From Pisaster brevispinus (taxonomy: Eukaryota; Echinodermata; Asteroidea; Forcipulatida; Asteriidae), in the NCBI GenBank assembly GCA_023634235.1, contig JAMKCF010000002.1, positions 14,379,091-14,443,090 on the forward strand: a stretch of DNA of 64,000 nt, read 5' to 3'. The translations under genes were made by a program, and so were the position numbers. Below are positions 51,857-64,000 of the stretch, one piece after another (within the stretch, counting starts at the first letter, position 1; every line of letters starts with the position of its first letter). The notes under the pieces are model-generated. The model did no database searches, was not told the origin of the DNA, and saw only the letters and a list, made by a program, of their open reading frames with translations.

Positions 51857-53646
51857 GCTCACTGAATTTCTTCTCACCGAGGACGCTGTGCCCAGAATCT
51901 TCTCCAGGGGTTTACCATAAGGTGGGAATGACATTATTTTAACGTCACTCCTAAAATGTGGACCCTCGTTTCATACTTTGTTTGTCAGGCAGTGACTCCC
52001 ACCTCTAGAACTATGAGTTGTCAAAGGTTTATTTAAATCGTGCATATTATGTTATTTTGTGGGAGTTGAGTGGGGGAAGGTGGGCAGGCAGGGTTAATGG
52101 GGTGAGAGTGAACTACGCATTTCGGGGGGAAAACACGCTTTAATTCTTCCCGTAAAAAAAAAAAAAAAAATTCCTTCTCTGGAAGCAATGTCTTTGTGAG
52201 GTACTTGAAGTGTTGGCCAAAGCTCTTGATCTTTCCCCACTTACAGGTTGAGAGTTTGTGTAAATATAGGCCTACCTGTGTGTTGTTGGGGGAAAAAATA
52301 GCGAAGAGAACAAATATACCTGGATGGAATTGGGTTGGGAATACATTCTATTGATCGTTGGTGCAATTGATTTTTTGGTGCATTATCAAGAGATATTTTT
52401 AGTATCTGTGTAAGCAGAACATCTCTTTGCTACAGTGGCGTAACTAAGGGGTGGGGCTTGTGTGTGTGTGGGGGGGAGGGGACAGGTATTCCCTCCCCAT
52501 TTGAAATCTGGACCTTTGAGATTAAACAATTACAGGAAGAAAGTTTTGTATTTTGCAATTTTTCATTTTGAAAACATTGGAATTGCTACAAACTTCAATG
52601 TTGTTGTTTTTATTTACACACAGACAATGTGTTTACCTCCATGTCATATTATCTTGTAAAAAATTGTAAATGACATATAACGAGAGTGCAAAAAAGGAGC
52701 TTGTATAAGAAAAATGCAAATGGAACTTTTACTTTTTAATTGGCTAGAAGTGACCCTCTAGAAAAAATGGTGTACCCCCAGTTGTACCCCTACCAGTCTA
52801 CAAATCAATTAAATTGTGTATTTAAATCACCTCTTTTGTCTTCAGTAAAGTAATTTTAATTATGCAAAGTATAGTTTAGTACTGATTCTTGAATAAAATG
52901 TTAAATTCATGTCTTGGTGGCAAAGCATTCACACAGGCAGGGTAGACAGAGTTTGGAGTGTGCCCAATTTTGTTTACTAAACATTGTTGAGGATTGGCCA
53001 CTGGGTTACAATTTTATGAAGAGTTAGTTTAGAGCTGTATATATATATTCATCGCTGGTTTTGTAAAACAAATTGGTTAGAATGTTATCAACGAAATAAA
53101 TCAAAGCTTGTTTAATTAAGGCTTGTTGATAAAACTTGTTTTTACTTTAAAAAAAAAAAATCCTTTGCTGAGTGCAGTGACCAGCTGCTGGCTGACCGGT
53201 CATCTAAACAAACCATTCGGGACACTGACCGATGGTATCTATTCATTGGGCCACAGTGTACAAATAATTAACCCTTTGATCTTTTTTATTGACCCATGCT
53301 TATTTGTAGGGTTTGATCCTAGCTCAGGATTAAGCATCACAATTGGGTTTAGGGAAGCGAGGGCACTGGTCTTGCTGGCCTTGATCTTGGTCCTTCAAGA
53401 GGCTTAGCAAAGTTTTTTTTCCCCCTGGCTGGGATGGAAATATACCCACTGGTCCAAGACTAGTAAAACTCCACATTGAGCGAGAACCTTAATAACTGAG
53501 CAAATTAGGCAGTCTAGTGTTTTTCCAAACACAAATTTTATAAGAATGACTAATCAGTAGTTTTTCAAGACTGAGTGTCCTCTAAGAGTTCTCTACACAA
53601 GTGAAAGAAAAGGGCAGCGGTCTTGGTGTTCTGATCCATTGTAAAT

Positions 53647-54299
53647 CGTCAGCGTTTTCACGAAGTAGCACTCGCTGCTATACCAGCAAAAAATAACAAT
53701 CAGAGAAAACGGCCTCTGAAGATGAACACTTTTTAGAAACCCGCCTCCCTTCAAAACTTCAAAGTATTTCCATTTAAATTTCTCAGTGTAGATACTTGAT
53801 GACTTGAACTTAACAATTACTCTTATTTTGACTCATTTGCATGATTAATTATGAAACTAGACACGACAGAAGATCCGTGCTACTTCGTGAAACCCAAAAA
53901 GTGCGAAATATGTCTTTGTGCGTTTTCACGAAGTAGCACGCACCTATACTACAACACAGCAGTTTGTGTTACTTTATGAAACTAGGTCAGCGCGCGCGCG
54001 CTCACACAACTTGCGTGCTACTTCGTGAAAACGTTTTTACCTCACTTTGACTTGAGTGCGTGCCATGCATTACAACGGTAAACAGAGGTTCGGGTGCTAC
54101 TTCGTGAAAACAAAAAATGCCACGTTTGTGCAAAAATTGAAAACACTAATTAGTTTAATTGAAAAAGTAAAGCTGTCTGAGCTTTGAAACTTCATGGAAT
54201 TGTAGGTCTTCATGCATTATCAACAGAAATGTAAAAAAATAAGAATGTTTAAAAAAAATCCTTAACCACGTGGAGTGCTACTTCGTGAAAACGCTGACG
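53647..54299. mobile_element. 653-bp foldback built from repeats of GTGCTACTTCGTGAAAACG
   Basis: Left end CGTCAGCGTTTTCACGAAGT and right end ACTTCGTGAAAACGCTGACG are exact inverted copies flanked by AAAT on both sides (53643-53646, 54300-54303). Further copies of the core in both orientations lie near 53878, 53921, 54016 and 54098. No open frame. Confidence 0.8.
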
Positions 54300-55766
54300 A
54301 AATGTTGAGCATAAAGACTGTGATGTTGTGGAGATTTTCTGCAAACTTGAGCTCTGCCCACTGCCGAGGTGATTCTTATATGAGTCCAAGCTTGTTTTTG
54401 ATCGGATTTTGACAAAAATACCATGATGGCATATTATATGAAAAGCAAGGGGTATCCACTGCTGGTTGCATGATGGTAATGGTACGGAATGACTTTAGTT
54501 GAATGTACAACATCTCCTTATGTAAAACCAGCCGATTTCGGAGACTTTCGGGGACACTAGGGGGCTGGGATTGGGTCAAAGTAATTTTCATTTTGTTTTC
54601 CTTTCTCCCAAATTGTATCCACTTTAAAAGAAAAAAATGGTTGGCTACTGCACAAAAAATCTTCTTATTTAAAAATAACAACTCAGAGACTTTTGGGGAC
54701 ATAAAGGTGGCTGTGATTGGATTAAAGTTATTTTTATAATATATTTCCTGTACACTCTTAAATTATATCTACTCTTCAAAAGTTTCTTTGACGCTTGTCA
54801 AGAGACTTTTCTCATGAATGAAATTGTCACAAACATCCAAGAAACACAATCCAACCACAACTCTTGTCCGAGGTGTAATCCTTTTTTTTCTTTCCCCCCA
54901 AAGCGAGATTTTGTGAGGGACAACGTGTCTACGTGTAACCTCACCATCCGTTGCCTTCTCCGGGGACCAAGTGTCGCTCTTTCGCTGCGGGAGATAAAAC
55001 ACAATACAATAACGGAAAAGACTACCTCGTCCAATTTGTCTCTATCCCTGCTGAAAAGCACCTTTCTAAGTGACGCTAATTTGCTATCACAAACCGTACA
55101 ACCCTGTTGAAGACTCGAGCTCCTTCCGTCCGGTTTCTTGTGCGGGAACATCTTAATAGAAAATCCCTTTTGGAAAGATGACCGTGCTGAGAAGAAAAAA
55201 AAGGCTCCCGGAGAATAATACCAAATTGGATAAAGGAGAGTCTTGTATAATATTAAAACGGCCGGAGGAGAAAGGGATGTTTGCTAAAAATTGTGGGAAA
55301 ATGAAAAAAAAGAAAAAAAGAAGAAGAAAGAACGAGCGTCAAACAAAAGTTTGTGTTGCTTGTGTGTTTGCCAACTTGCCTTCAGCGTAAAGTTGAACAT
55401 GATTTGAAAAATCTAGTGTGTGTGGCTTCATCAATTCTGTGAAAGCTGTGGGCACTTTTTGAAGTAATTTTCCCATCTTTTATGAAAGTGGAAAATAGTC
55501 TGTGCATTCTATTCAGAAAGATTGAAGTTGTTTGTCAGGTCCAAGGGGGTAAGGACAAATTTGACTCTGAATGCGTTTTTAGACATCAGACGTTTTGAGG
55601 TTTTTTCCTTTTCTTTTGAACTGTCTTTTGGATTTACCCAGAGTGTGAGTCTTCGCGGGAGGGGCTTGTTGAAAATATTTGTCGAACGGAACTTTTGAGT
55701 GTGTGGTAATGGGCACTTGCATCAACCAGCATTTCCAGCAAGTTTGAGAATGCATCTTCTGATCTG

Positions 55767-55989
55767 GGCCCAATTTCATGGCTCTGCTTATCGTAAGCAA
55801 AGAATCGGCGCTTACGGAAGCAGGGAATTCATTGCTTACGTCAAACGTATTTCACGGGTGAGCAGAGAATTTTTTGCTGGTGGCGTGTGTACTCCATGTT
55901 ACTAGGCATTCTTTGCTTACACAGTTAGCCCAGAATGGTGATCGCAAGCGCAGAATTCGGCGGTAAACAGAGCCATGAAATTGGGCTCG
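55767..55989. mobile_element. Foldback with GGGCCCAATTTCATGGCTCTG ends
   Basis: The left arm CCCAATTTCATGGCTCTG pairs with CAGAGCCATGAAATTGGG on the right. Inside, GCTTACG and AAGCAAAGAAT-type segments repeat. Related ends occur near 15583-15765. Confidence 0.7.
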
Positions 55990-56344
55990 GTTAAAACAGA
56001 TACAATCAAAATATGTGTCAACTGTGCTTGAGTAATAGGCTGTGCTAGTCTCGCGAGCATCGAAATCAAGAGATCAAGTCGACTATAAAAAAAAAAAAAT
56101 CAAATATATTGAAATTGAATTGTCTTTTTAAATTCTATTTATACAAAATTCTTGAAAATAAAAGCACTCATAGAATTTTTTTGGATATATTTGATATAAT
56201 TTTTGGGGGCAACAAAACTAGAGAGGTAGTAACAATTCTAGACTACATTGTTAAAATGCCCGAATTTGTGAAACAATTACTGTACATGAACACCTGTTTG
56301 GCAAATTTTCTTAATGGTTCACAAGTAAAATTAAGGACAATGTT

Positions 56345-56515
56345 AAATTGTGTCTGGTTTTTCACTATTTCCTCCTGACTCCCACAACGGATTTGTCACA
56401 GCCCAAATTGTCACAGGTTTGTTATTTCATCTATAAATGGTTGATCACACAAAACAATGAACACTGTCTGTGAAAATTTTGTCAGCTCTTACTAATCTTG
56501 TATAACACCTTTAAA
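56345..56515 (+). repeat. Interspersed repeat family B, plus copy
   Basis: AATTGTGTCTGGTTTTTCAC...CTCCTGACTCCCACAACGGA...GGTTGATCACACAAAACAATG...TTGTCAGCTCTTACTAATCTT parallels 12036-12200. Confidence 0.65.
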
Positions 56516-57382
56516 TTTAAACATTTGTTGTAATTAATTCCCCCCTTTTGTGATTACGGGGAGAGTCCTGCTACAGATGATAGATGCCTTTATGAACTTT
56601 CTGTAAAGGTGTTGGATGAAACATTTTTTATAACTTTCTGGTTCCTGTAAATCCCTGAAATGTCCCATTTTAAACATCTGGTAGACGTAATGGTATGCCA
56701 TGCAGGTGGCTCTTCTGTCATACCAAGCTGTACTACACACCACAGACCTGGTTTGGGGGTAACGAATTGTCTTCTATCATAATGATCTTAAACCACAAGT
56801 CGTCCTGCTCTCCGAGGCGCTGGGCCAGTGTGTTGTTTTAAGAGTTACACATGCTCGAAATATGTTTTCACCCTTTCTATTGATGACCACAAACTTATAA
56901 TATGGTTTGTTTCTTTGGATTGGGGAGCAGTAATGGAGGAAAGTAAAGAAGACAAAGAGAATATTGATCGCAATAAGGAGTAATAGTTTTTGTGTGTGTT
57001 CAGTCGTTTTTAAGACTTTGTAATTTGAACGCTGTCTGGCTGTTCAATATTATTCACTGTGGTTTTTGAATGATAGGTAAACTAGGCCAGCTTGCATTGC
57101 GGTATCATGTGGTGGGTGCATGTACACCGTTCACAGTCAACCCTCCTACTGTCTGACCATTCAATATCATTCACTGTGGTTTTGAAAGATAGATAAAGGT
57201 TGATAGCCTTCAATATGATAGATACCATGTGGTGATTGCATCTGCCGCCGTTTATACAAACCGCCCAATTGAAAGGGCTTAAAATGGCTGGTCAACTTCG
57301 CTGGATGTTGTTACTGATATAAGAATGTTTTAAATGCAAAAAATTTCTTTCCAGAAAAGTGAGTATTTTTTACATCCTTACA

Positions 57383-57783
57383 GGGCTTAAATTTGGTAGA
57401 AAAATTCATAAGACCGCAGGAGCTTGTTGGCTCAAAATAATTACAGCACCAGAATTGGTTTAACAAGACCAGAACCCAAAAAAGAAAGAAATTTTCTGAC
57501 AAAGTTGAACACAATTATTACACTATATTTATTTGAACAAGCAGTTTGACATGTAAGAGAAGATTTACCTCATTTGTCTTTTTTCTTTATGAGTATTAAG
57601 TATATTTCAAATTCAAAATTTGAAAATATTTTTTTTCTCTCAAGGTATCATACAGTGAGGTAAATTATTATTATGCAATTGAAAAAACTTGCCGGACTTG
57701 CCCAGTCATGAGCTCACTGTGGCCCAACTCTAAAACAACTGGCCTGTGGTCCAGTGTAAAAAGTGTAAAATTTGAGTCCTGCC
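57383..57783. mobile_element. CAGGGCT-ended nonautonomous element, second copy
   Basis: Begins CAGGGCTTAAATTTGG and ends AAATTTGAGTCCTG; internal blocks match 51507-51856 but are more diverged. Confidence 0.6.
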
Positions 57784-60700
57784 ATACTTGATAGACAGCA
57801 AAAATCCTTGCTGATATCTAGGTTCCAAAAGCTAATAAACTAAAAAGCCAATCAACTTTTTCAAGAAGATATAATTTTTGAAAAAACCCCCCCCCCCCAA
57901 AACCTAGCATTATTTACTCCCAGTAACAACCTCATTAATGACACATAACACAGTAAGTAAAAATTTTTCCGAAGAAACAAAATTGCCTAAAAATGTAGAG
58001 AATGAGAGAGATTAGTTTCCACTGTCTACAAATATTTCTTTTTGATGGTTTTGTGGAAACCTGTTTGTTTATTCTGCCCAGTAGGTTCAAGTGCTTTTAT
58101 CATTGGAGCGCATAGTATTTGAAACATTTTACTCTCATCAAATTACATCCCTGCTATGAGGGCCCGATCATTCTCAATCTGTTCTGTAGCATTTTTGTGC
58201 TTTCCTACAGCTTCATTTTGTCACCCTTTGAGAATTTTCCCAGAATTTAAAGATTGAAAAAAGAAAAAAAAAACCAAAACCCAAAACTCACTTGCAGGTC
58301 ACTGTGTCTAAATCCATCCCCTCCACAAATATCTTGCAGGGGTCTTTTTCTTTTTGGAGTTCCGATGGATGGGTTCGGCGGTTACCCCACTTGCCAAAAA
58401 TAGCCGTGGACTCAGCAAGGGGTTCGGTAGCCAGCTGTGTGAACTGGTCACTGTGCTCTGTTTCTTAGTCGTTGGCGAATACACTACACAAATATGCCAT
58501 GATCCCAAGACTGAGACCTCATTCTTGTGAGGGCAAGGTAGTTTTTCTGTGTTGAAGACGATCTCTAGGTCTGATGCTTCGTGGAGGCAACGGAGACAAT
58601 TGCCTCCTTGCCACTGGTTGTCAGTTGGTGCCCGGCCCTTGAAACGCTCCAAGGGCTGTAGAAGAATCTTGCTAATCTATGAAAAAATATATATACTGCA
58701 CATGCGGATCTCTGTCATCCTTCATGTTGCCATGTGTACAGCCGCGTCGCTTCAAAATTTACTATAGGAGTCCTATATGGAAAGTTATAGGACGCTTAGA
58801 ACACCTCACAGCATCATTTCGAAAATGACCTTCCTGCCCATTTTGTCAAAACGAGGCAGGGTCGTGTCACGGGGGAAAAGCTGATGTCTACATGGAGCCA
58901 TCCATGTTATTTAGACGTTTTTTTTATTATAATAGAATTTTCAGATTGTGGGATGGACGAGTTTCCTTGTCCATTCTGTGGCAAGGATGTATGTGTGAGT
59001 TAAATGTAAAACAAATATTGAATTAAATTTGCTCAAGCATTGTCGCCAGATTAGAGTCACTTAGTGAACTCTCTGGGTTTTCCATTTCATGTGATGATAT
59101 TCCGTGACATCGCACTCCTCTGCATCCATATAATGTAAACTCCATGGTTTGGGATTGACACACAAGAAATGAAGACAAGTGAAAAAAAAAGGGAATTAGT
59201 CATAACAAACTGCTCACGTGTTCCAACCAGGCCGAATTGTTTAAAAACGTTTATGCAAAATATGTGTAAAAAGGTTAATTGCCTTTTGCTTTGACCCCAG
59301 TAGCAGAGTCTAAAACAAATGAAAATCATTGATTTAGAAAAACTCCTGAAACCTCCCCAAATTTGTGACTTTTGTTATGTAGTCAATTGTAAAGAAGCAT
59401 CGTAGAAGAATTCTCAAGAAGTTGGATGGTCCCCCCAATAGTCCTTGCATGTGGAATGCCCCCCCCCCTTTAATCTTCCCCCACCATTGTTTGCAGAGAA
59501 AACATTTGCTTTAGGTCAGACTCAAAGTAAAAAAAAAATTTCCTTGGGGGAGGATGACAAAAGGACGGGGAGTATTAGGATCATCTGCTATTAACGTCAT
59601 CCACAAGAATGTCCGTCATGACAAACAAGACAACGCTCTCGCTGGATTAGCGAAGAGTTTGGTTTACGGCTTTGAGTTGAGGCCTTTTGGAAAAAAGAAT
59701 AATGCACAACGTTTAACTTGAAAGAAGGGGTACCTGTTGGTCATCATCATCATCATCATCAAAGAGGCACTCTATGAACAAAACTACTCCTAGATATCTT
59801 TCCAATTTACTGTCATATTATTCTCCACGTTTTTTGTCGGTCCACACTTGACACCACTCACTCGAATGTTCTCCGTGCAACCGAAGTTCTCGGTCACAAA
59901 ACATTCAGTGTAGCTGGACCAATGATTTGGAGCAGTCGTCCTTCTGTCTTAACGGAATCTGTAAGTCTATCTCTATTTCGTAGCGGAACAAAAAATGATC
60001 TGGTTCAGATTTTCAAATCATTGCTGTTTGAAATTTTGTATCTTTGTGTAGACAATTAATGCACTCAATATACTGTGGAAAAAAAAATTACATCAGTTGA
60101 GCCTCTTTCACACTATATGAGTTTCCGAGGAAATTCTCTGAAGAAAAATTATTTTGGTCTTTTCATACTTGCATTGCTAACCCTTGCAAACTCCTGTGAA
60201 AAGAGCCACTTCCTGGGAAATAGCTAAACCCTACGTAGGTGTAGGGTTAAGACAGATAACTTGGGGGTTAGCTTACTGAGTGTGCATTTATCCTAGGAAA
60301 AGCATGAAATGAACATGGGGTGGCAGTGGGGTTGAAGTTCCTGAGGAATTTCCTTGGGTTTCATTTCCTGGGAGTTGGTTCGGTGGTGCCAAAAGGGCAT
60401 TAGATCATTACAAGATGTATTTCTATTAAAGTAAACAATCTTTGTGTTTGGCAATCCTTGGACGCAATCATCAGCTGATCTAGCCTGGGGAAGAATTCGG
60501 TGGAGAAAAAAGGGTACGCAGCCTTCGTTTTTTGTCTTTCTTTCTCTTACCATCTTTTCTTTTTTTCACATTGTAACCAGTTGAGTCCATTCACGATCAA
60601 ATCCGTCCCCATGAAAGTTGTCATTAATTCACTGCATAACAAGAATGAGAGGTTTGTGACGTCATTCGACGCACGTCCTTTTTGCTGATATGTTGGCATT

Positions 60701-61424
60701 GTTTTCCTGCGGTGGCAAGAAGGTCTGGGGGCATTGGAGTGGGTTTAACGTCTCCCCCCCTCAGGGCATCAGCCTTGCATCTCCCTTGGTAACCTTGTTG
60801 GGTAATTCACCTCTTTGATACCATCTTAGCCTTCTTGGTATCTCTTATGAATCAGGAAGGGTTATGGCTCCCATGCAGGGTGACCGGACCCCCTTGTATT
60901 GCCCTTCTTAAATAATCGGATAACGTTGCTCATTTTGATGGCATTAAACGGATGATTTGAGTTGAGAACGAATTGTAAGCGAACGATTTTTGGGGCTCCG
61001 ATGAACCACAGTGATTGTTGATCTACAGCATCACGTCATTGAGCCCCCCCCCAAAAGGTCATAAGCAAGGATGAAACTTGAAACTGAAAACAACAAGTCA
61101 ATTTCAAAACTCAAAGCATTATTCAAATGTGTTGCTACACCAGGTTGTTAATGTTACCACATTCTGCATTTAAGCTGACAGTACCCTTTATTAATGAGCC
61201 AAGGGGTAAGTCTGCTTTTTCTTTGTCAAAATCTCTGGAGGAAGGAGAATCGTCTAACAATCACCCAATCATCTTGAAAAGCTCAGCATGAGAAACAGTA
61301 AGGAACAACAATAATTGCTTTTTGAGATCATTTTTTTTTCTTTTGCATTTTTATCAACGTGTTTGCGGTAACGGCTGCTCACAACGGGATTCGAACTGGC
61401 CTCCCGTCACATGGAATGCTTGGT

Positions 61425-61565
61425 GTTCTGTAGTGGTCTATAAGATATGCTTTCGAATGCGGGGATCGTGGGTTCAAATCCCACCTGAGTAGTGTGCCTG
61501 TGGGGGTTTTTGTGCTGGGCTCGGGGAAAGCACTGGGTATAAAAATGCTTATCAAACATCAGTAA
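61425..61565 (+). mobile_element. tRNA-derived SINE, third type
   Basis: TGTAGTGGTCTATAAGATATGC followed by GTGGGTTCAAATCCCACC gives a tRNA-like head with a strong B box. The body GTGCCTGTGGGGGTTTTTGTGC follows. Just left, GGGATTCGAACTGGCC (61386) is a second, minus-strand B-box-like site. Confidence 0.5.
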
Positions 61566-61689
61566 ACAGTAATTTTTTTTTAAACCTAATAAATCTTTAA
61601 CCAAATAATTATTTCAGCTGAAATCTGAATTGTTGCAAATTTGATGCAAGTTCCAACTTTCCGAAGATATATTTTTATAAAAAAATATC

Positions 61690-61845
61690 GGCGTAATGTG
61701 GGGTTGAACAAAGAAAAGTTGACTAGAGCGGGATTATTAACAAGCCAGCACTCTACCAACTGAGCTATCCAGCCCCTGTGTTTGCGGTCTCCCTATTTTG
61801 TCAATATCTTTGTACGGGGTACCAGTCAGAAGCCATACAAATATT
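61690..61845 (-). mobile_element. tRNA-derived SINE, second family
   Basis: GAACAAAGAAAAGTTGACTAGAGCGGG, CACTCTACCAACTGAGCTATCC and CGGTCTCCCTATTTTGTCAATATC match 19508-19690. The B box is partly deleted. Confidence 0.65.
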
Positions 61846-63599
61846 GGCACCAGTGAGAAAATTGTCCCTCAAATTTGGGGTTCACAAAATATTTGGTAAA
61901 ACTTTTTAAAAGTCTTTACTTGATGTTTTCTGAAAAAACTCTAGCACCTGCTTACTTGATGAAATTTTCACAGGTTCGTTGTCAAGTAGAAAGCTTCAAA
62001 AGTACAAGTCGTGATCTTTCATTAATTCATTACATTTTTACTGCTTTAATCATTTTCTTTTAAGTATCGCAATCTTGACAATGTCTATAGTTGAACATGA
62101 GAATGTTAACGATTTCTTTTGCACAATGGCAGCGTTGAATTTCAATGCTGATCCTGGTGCTGAACTTTCTTTACATCGCAGGCCTCTGTAAAAAAAAAAT
62201 TTATGTCCGAGGAAATAACCATGTTACACATGATGTACCCCATTTAGACGACAAAACTATAACAATGCATGGCTTTTAAAAAAAAGTATTTTGTGGAATT
62301 GCAGCACAGAAATGCATTAATAGACTTGAAGCCATAAACCTGTTGTCAATAGAGAGAATAAAAATTTGAAGTTTGTTTCTGTGTTGATATTAATCAAGCA
62401 AAACTTCCCAGCCCATAAAAAAAATATATAAGATTTTATCAGAAGTTTACCAAATGCATTCATCTGAGCACGGTTCTTTTCTAAACAAGTTGTGTGGAAA
62501 TTCTGTACCAGTGTGCCTCATCATGTAATTAAACTGACAGCAGTAATTGCTTTTTTGGAAAACATTTTTAGGTTGGAAAAGTCGCTGACAAATTTCATCG
62601 GAGTGAATCTTTTTTATGTCTGCTCCACTTTTGTTTTTATTTGTTTCTGATATAATCTTAGGTAGTAGAGGGAGGTCTCTGCACTCTGTAAAGGTCATGC
62701 ACTCTGTAAAGGTCATCCATTCTCTCCCCGCCCCCCCTCCTCTTAAAAATAGTAATAATAATAAAGCGAAGAAGAGTCTACCCTGTTCATTTTATAGTTT
62801 TTCAAATAATGTAATAAAAGCTATTTGGTTGGAAAGCCCAGTAAGCACTTAATCCAACGACGCAATTCACAGTGTTTGCACAATGGCACAGTGATTGAAA
62901 GCAGACATGATTAATGCCGTCTTTTCGCTATTTCACCCCCCCCACTTTTTATTATTATTATTATTATTCTTGTTTATTTTGAGGGATGGTTTGTAAGCGA
63001 TTTTGCTTTATGTCCGCGGTTTGGGGTCTTTGTGGCGAAAAAATGCACCAGACTTAGGTTTGTCAGCCATTGTTGATGATGTTTTATGATCTTCTAACAT
63101 CAGAAAGAAAAGTCCCTTTGACAAAACAGACACACCATTTTTTGTTTTTTCTTTTCAAAACGTTTTCTGATCGAGGAACCCTGAGCAGGTTGAGTTCATT
63201 CAGTGTGAAGCCTGCCAGCACATCACCATCTACTGTCGCTATAACCGCCCCGTCCCAAATCCATCCTTTGCTTAAAAGCAGTCCTCAACAAATTCCGTTT
63301 ACCCGCTGTTCAGTTGGAAATCTTGTAACCAGAACTCACCACAGCATGGATTTGTTTTTAATCAACTCTGGAGTAACTTTTTCTCCCGACTCAAATCATA
63401 ATTTTCCCGGTGCTGCGACTTCATCATGTCCTTACAGCTGTATGAGTATTTAGTAGGGTTTTTTTTCCCCCAGACTGGGACGTCTAATTTGTGGCGAGTC
63501 TGTCGGAATAGCAGTGTAGAAGGAGTTTGGTTGTGTGACCTGTCGTCAAGCTTCGCTGGCCGGCCGTCTGTTGGTTGAATGGTTCTAGCGAAGCCCCAG

Positions 63600-63646
63600 T
63601 GTCACTCGTTGTCTCTCTCTCTCGCTGCTTCAGTTGCGATGAATGG
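63600..63646 (+). other. Possible first coding exon at the right edge
   Basis: After a CT-rich stretch, ATGAATG is followed directly by a strong donor GTGAGT at 63647. The right context would suit a 5' UTR ending in a seven-base coding start whose gene continues past the window. Nothing else supports it. Confidence 0.2.
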
Positions 63647-64000
63647 TGAGTTGTCTAGTTGTTGGTTTTGTTTGTCACACCAGTATCATTCTATTTTTTT
63701 CAATTTTAGTGAACATGTGGGGGGATGAAAATGTCTATTTTTAAAATCCCATTTCGCCGTTTGTGGAAACATTTATTCATGTGGTCTCTTTTGAAATAGA
63801 ATGCTAATGTAATAAGTCAGACATAGGGCCTAATGGAAAGTAGACATAGAAGTGCACTCGACGTTTTTGTACTTAAATTCGAACCACTGTGTGGATTTTG
63901 GAAAATGACACCTGTTAATACACCTAAATTGTAACAAGTGTAGTAGGGTGTCTGTGTTGTGATGCTGAAATTGCAAAATACATATCTTTTTTAGGGATTC

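Larger units (their letters stand above)
47042..53646. other. Repeat-rich noncoding region
   Basis: Contains copies of repeat families A, B and C, the Harbinger-like MITE and the CAGGGCT-ended element listed separately; otherwise AT-rich sequence with poly(G), poly(A) and simple repeats. No further splice-flanked coding exon was found by eye. Confidence 0.55.
54304..63600. other. Noncoding, repeat-bearing region
   Basis: Outside the repeats listed separately I see AT-rich DNA, poly(C) runs (57890, 59460), an (ATC)n run near 59740-59760, (AAT)n near 62745 and (ATT)n near 62950, and short frames on both strands without flanking splice sites. Confidence 0.5.

Noticed and set aside
54798..55151. 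Overlapping ~100-codon frames on both strands
   Set aside because: Antisense pairs of similar length with no domain or splice support; one or both must be chance.
58308..58652. 114-codon minus-strand frame
   Set aside because: Partly covers interspersed repeat family C sequence shared with 51300-51390; not conserved as a frame there.

Overview
The window is animal nuclear DNA: spliced genes with GT-AG introns, AT-rich introns and intergenic DNA, microsatellites, tRNA-derived SINEs and many short inverted-repeat (MITE or foldback) elements. A RIPK1-type kinase with a death domain, two cationic amino-acid transporter genes and the SINE style together suggest a marine invertebrate deuterostome, perhaps an echinoderm. 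That placement is inference. All clear genes lie on the + strand in the first 30 kb.

Positions 1-10626 hold the 3' part of a RIPK1-like gene. I joined 11 exons by hand; they form one uninterrupted 526-codon frame from the kinase activation segment (DLG...APE) through a low-complexity intermediate region and a beta-prone RHIM-like stretch to a C-terminal death domain. The kinase N-lobe and HRD loop lie left of the window. Two neighbouring exons of the intermediate region arose by local duplication. The 3' flank is a 19-bp minisatellite carrying 17 exact TGACTCA (AP-1) heptamers.

Positions 13171-30219 hold two tandem, same-strand SLC7A (CAT-type) transporter genes. The first (13171-17984) encodes 575 of its 696 residues in one exon and keeps two introns near the 3' end. 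The second (21868-30219) is a typical 11-exon CAT gene of 657 residues. The last two introns match in position and phase and the exon between them is 109 nt in both, so the genes are paralogues with very different intron content. Their introns and flanks hold 7 of the 9 TGACGTCA (CRE) octamers I found in the window, and intron 8 of the second gene carries three 121-bp tandem repeats.

Positions 30220-64000 look like a gene desert or very long introns. I found no multi-exon gene there, only one good orphan exon candidate (46922-47041), a possible first exon at the right edge, two CpG-rich patches and many interspersed repeats. Notable are a 132-bp direct-repeat pair with a hammerhead-like core, a Harbinger-like MITE, and a 653-bp foldback built from repeats of one motif. 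All coordinates come from reading by eye; no database search was run.
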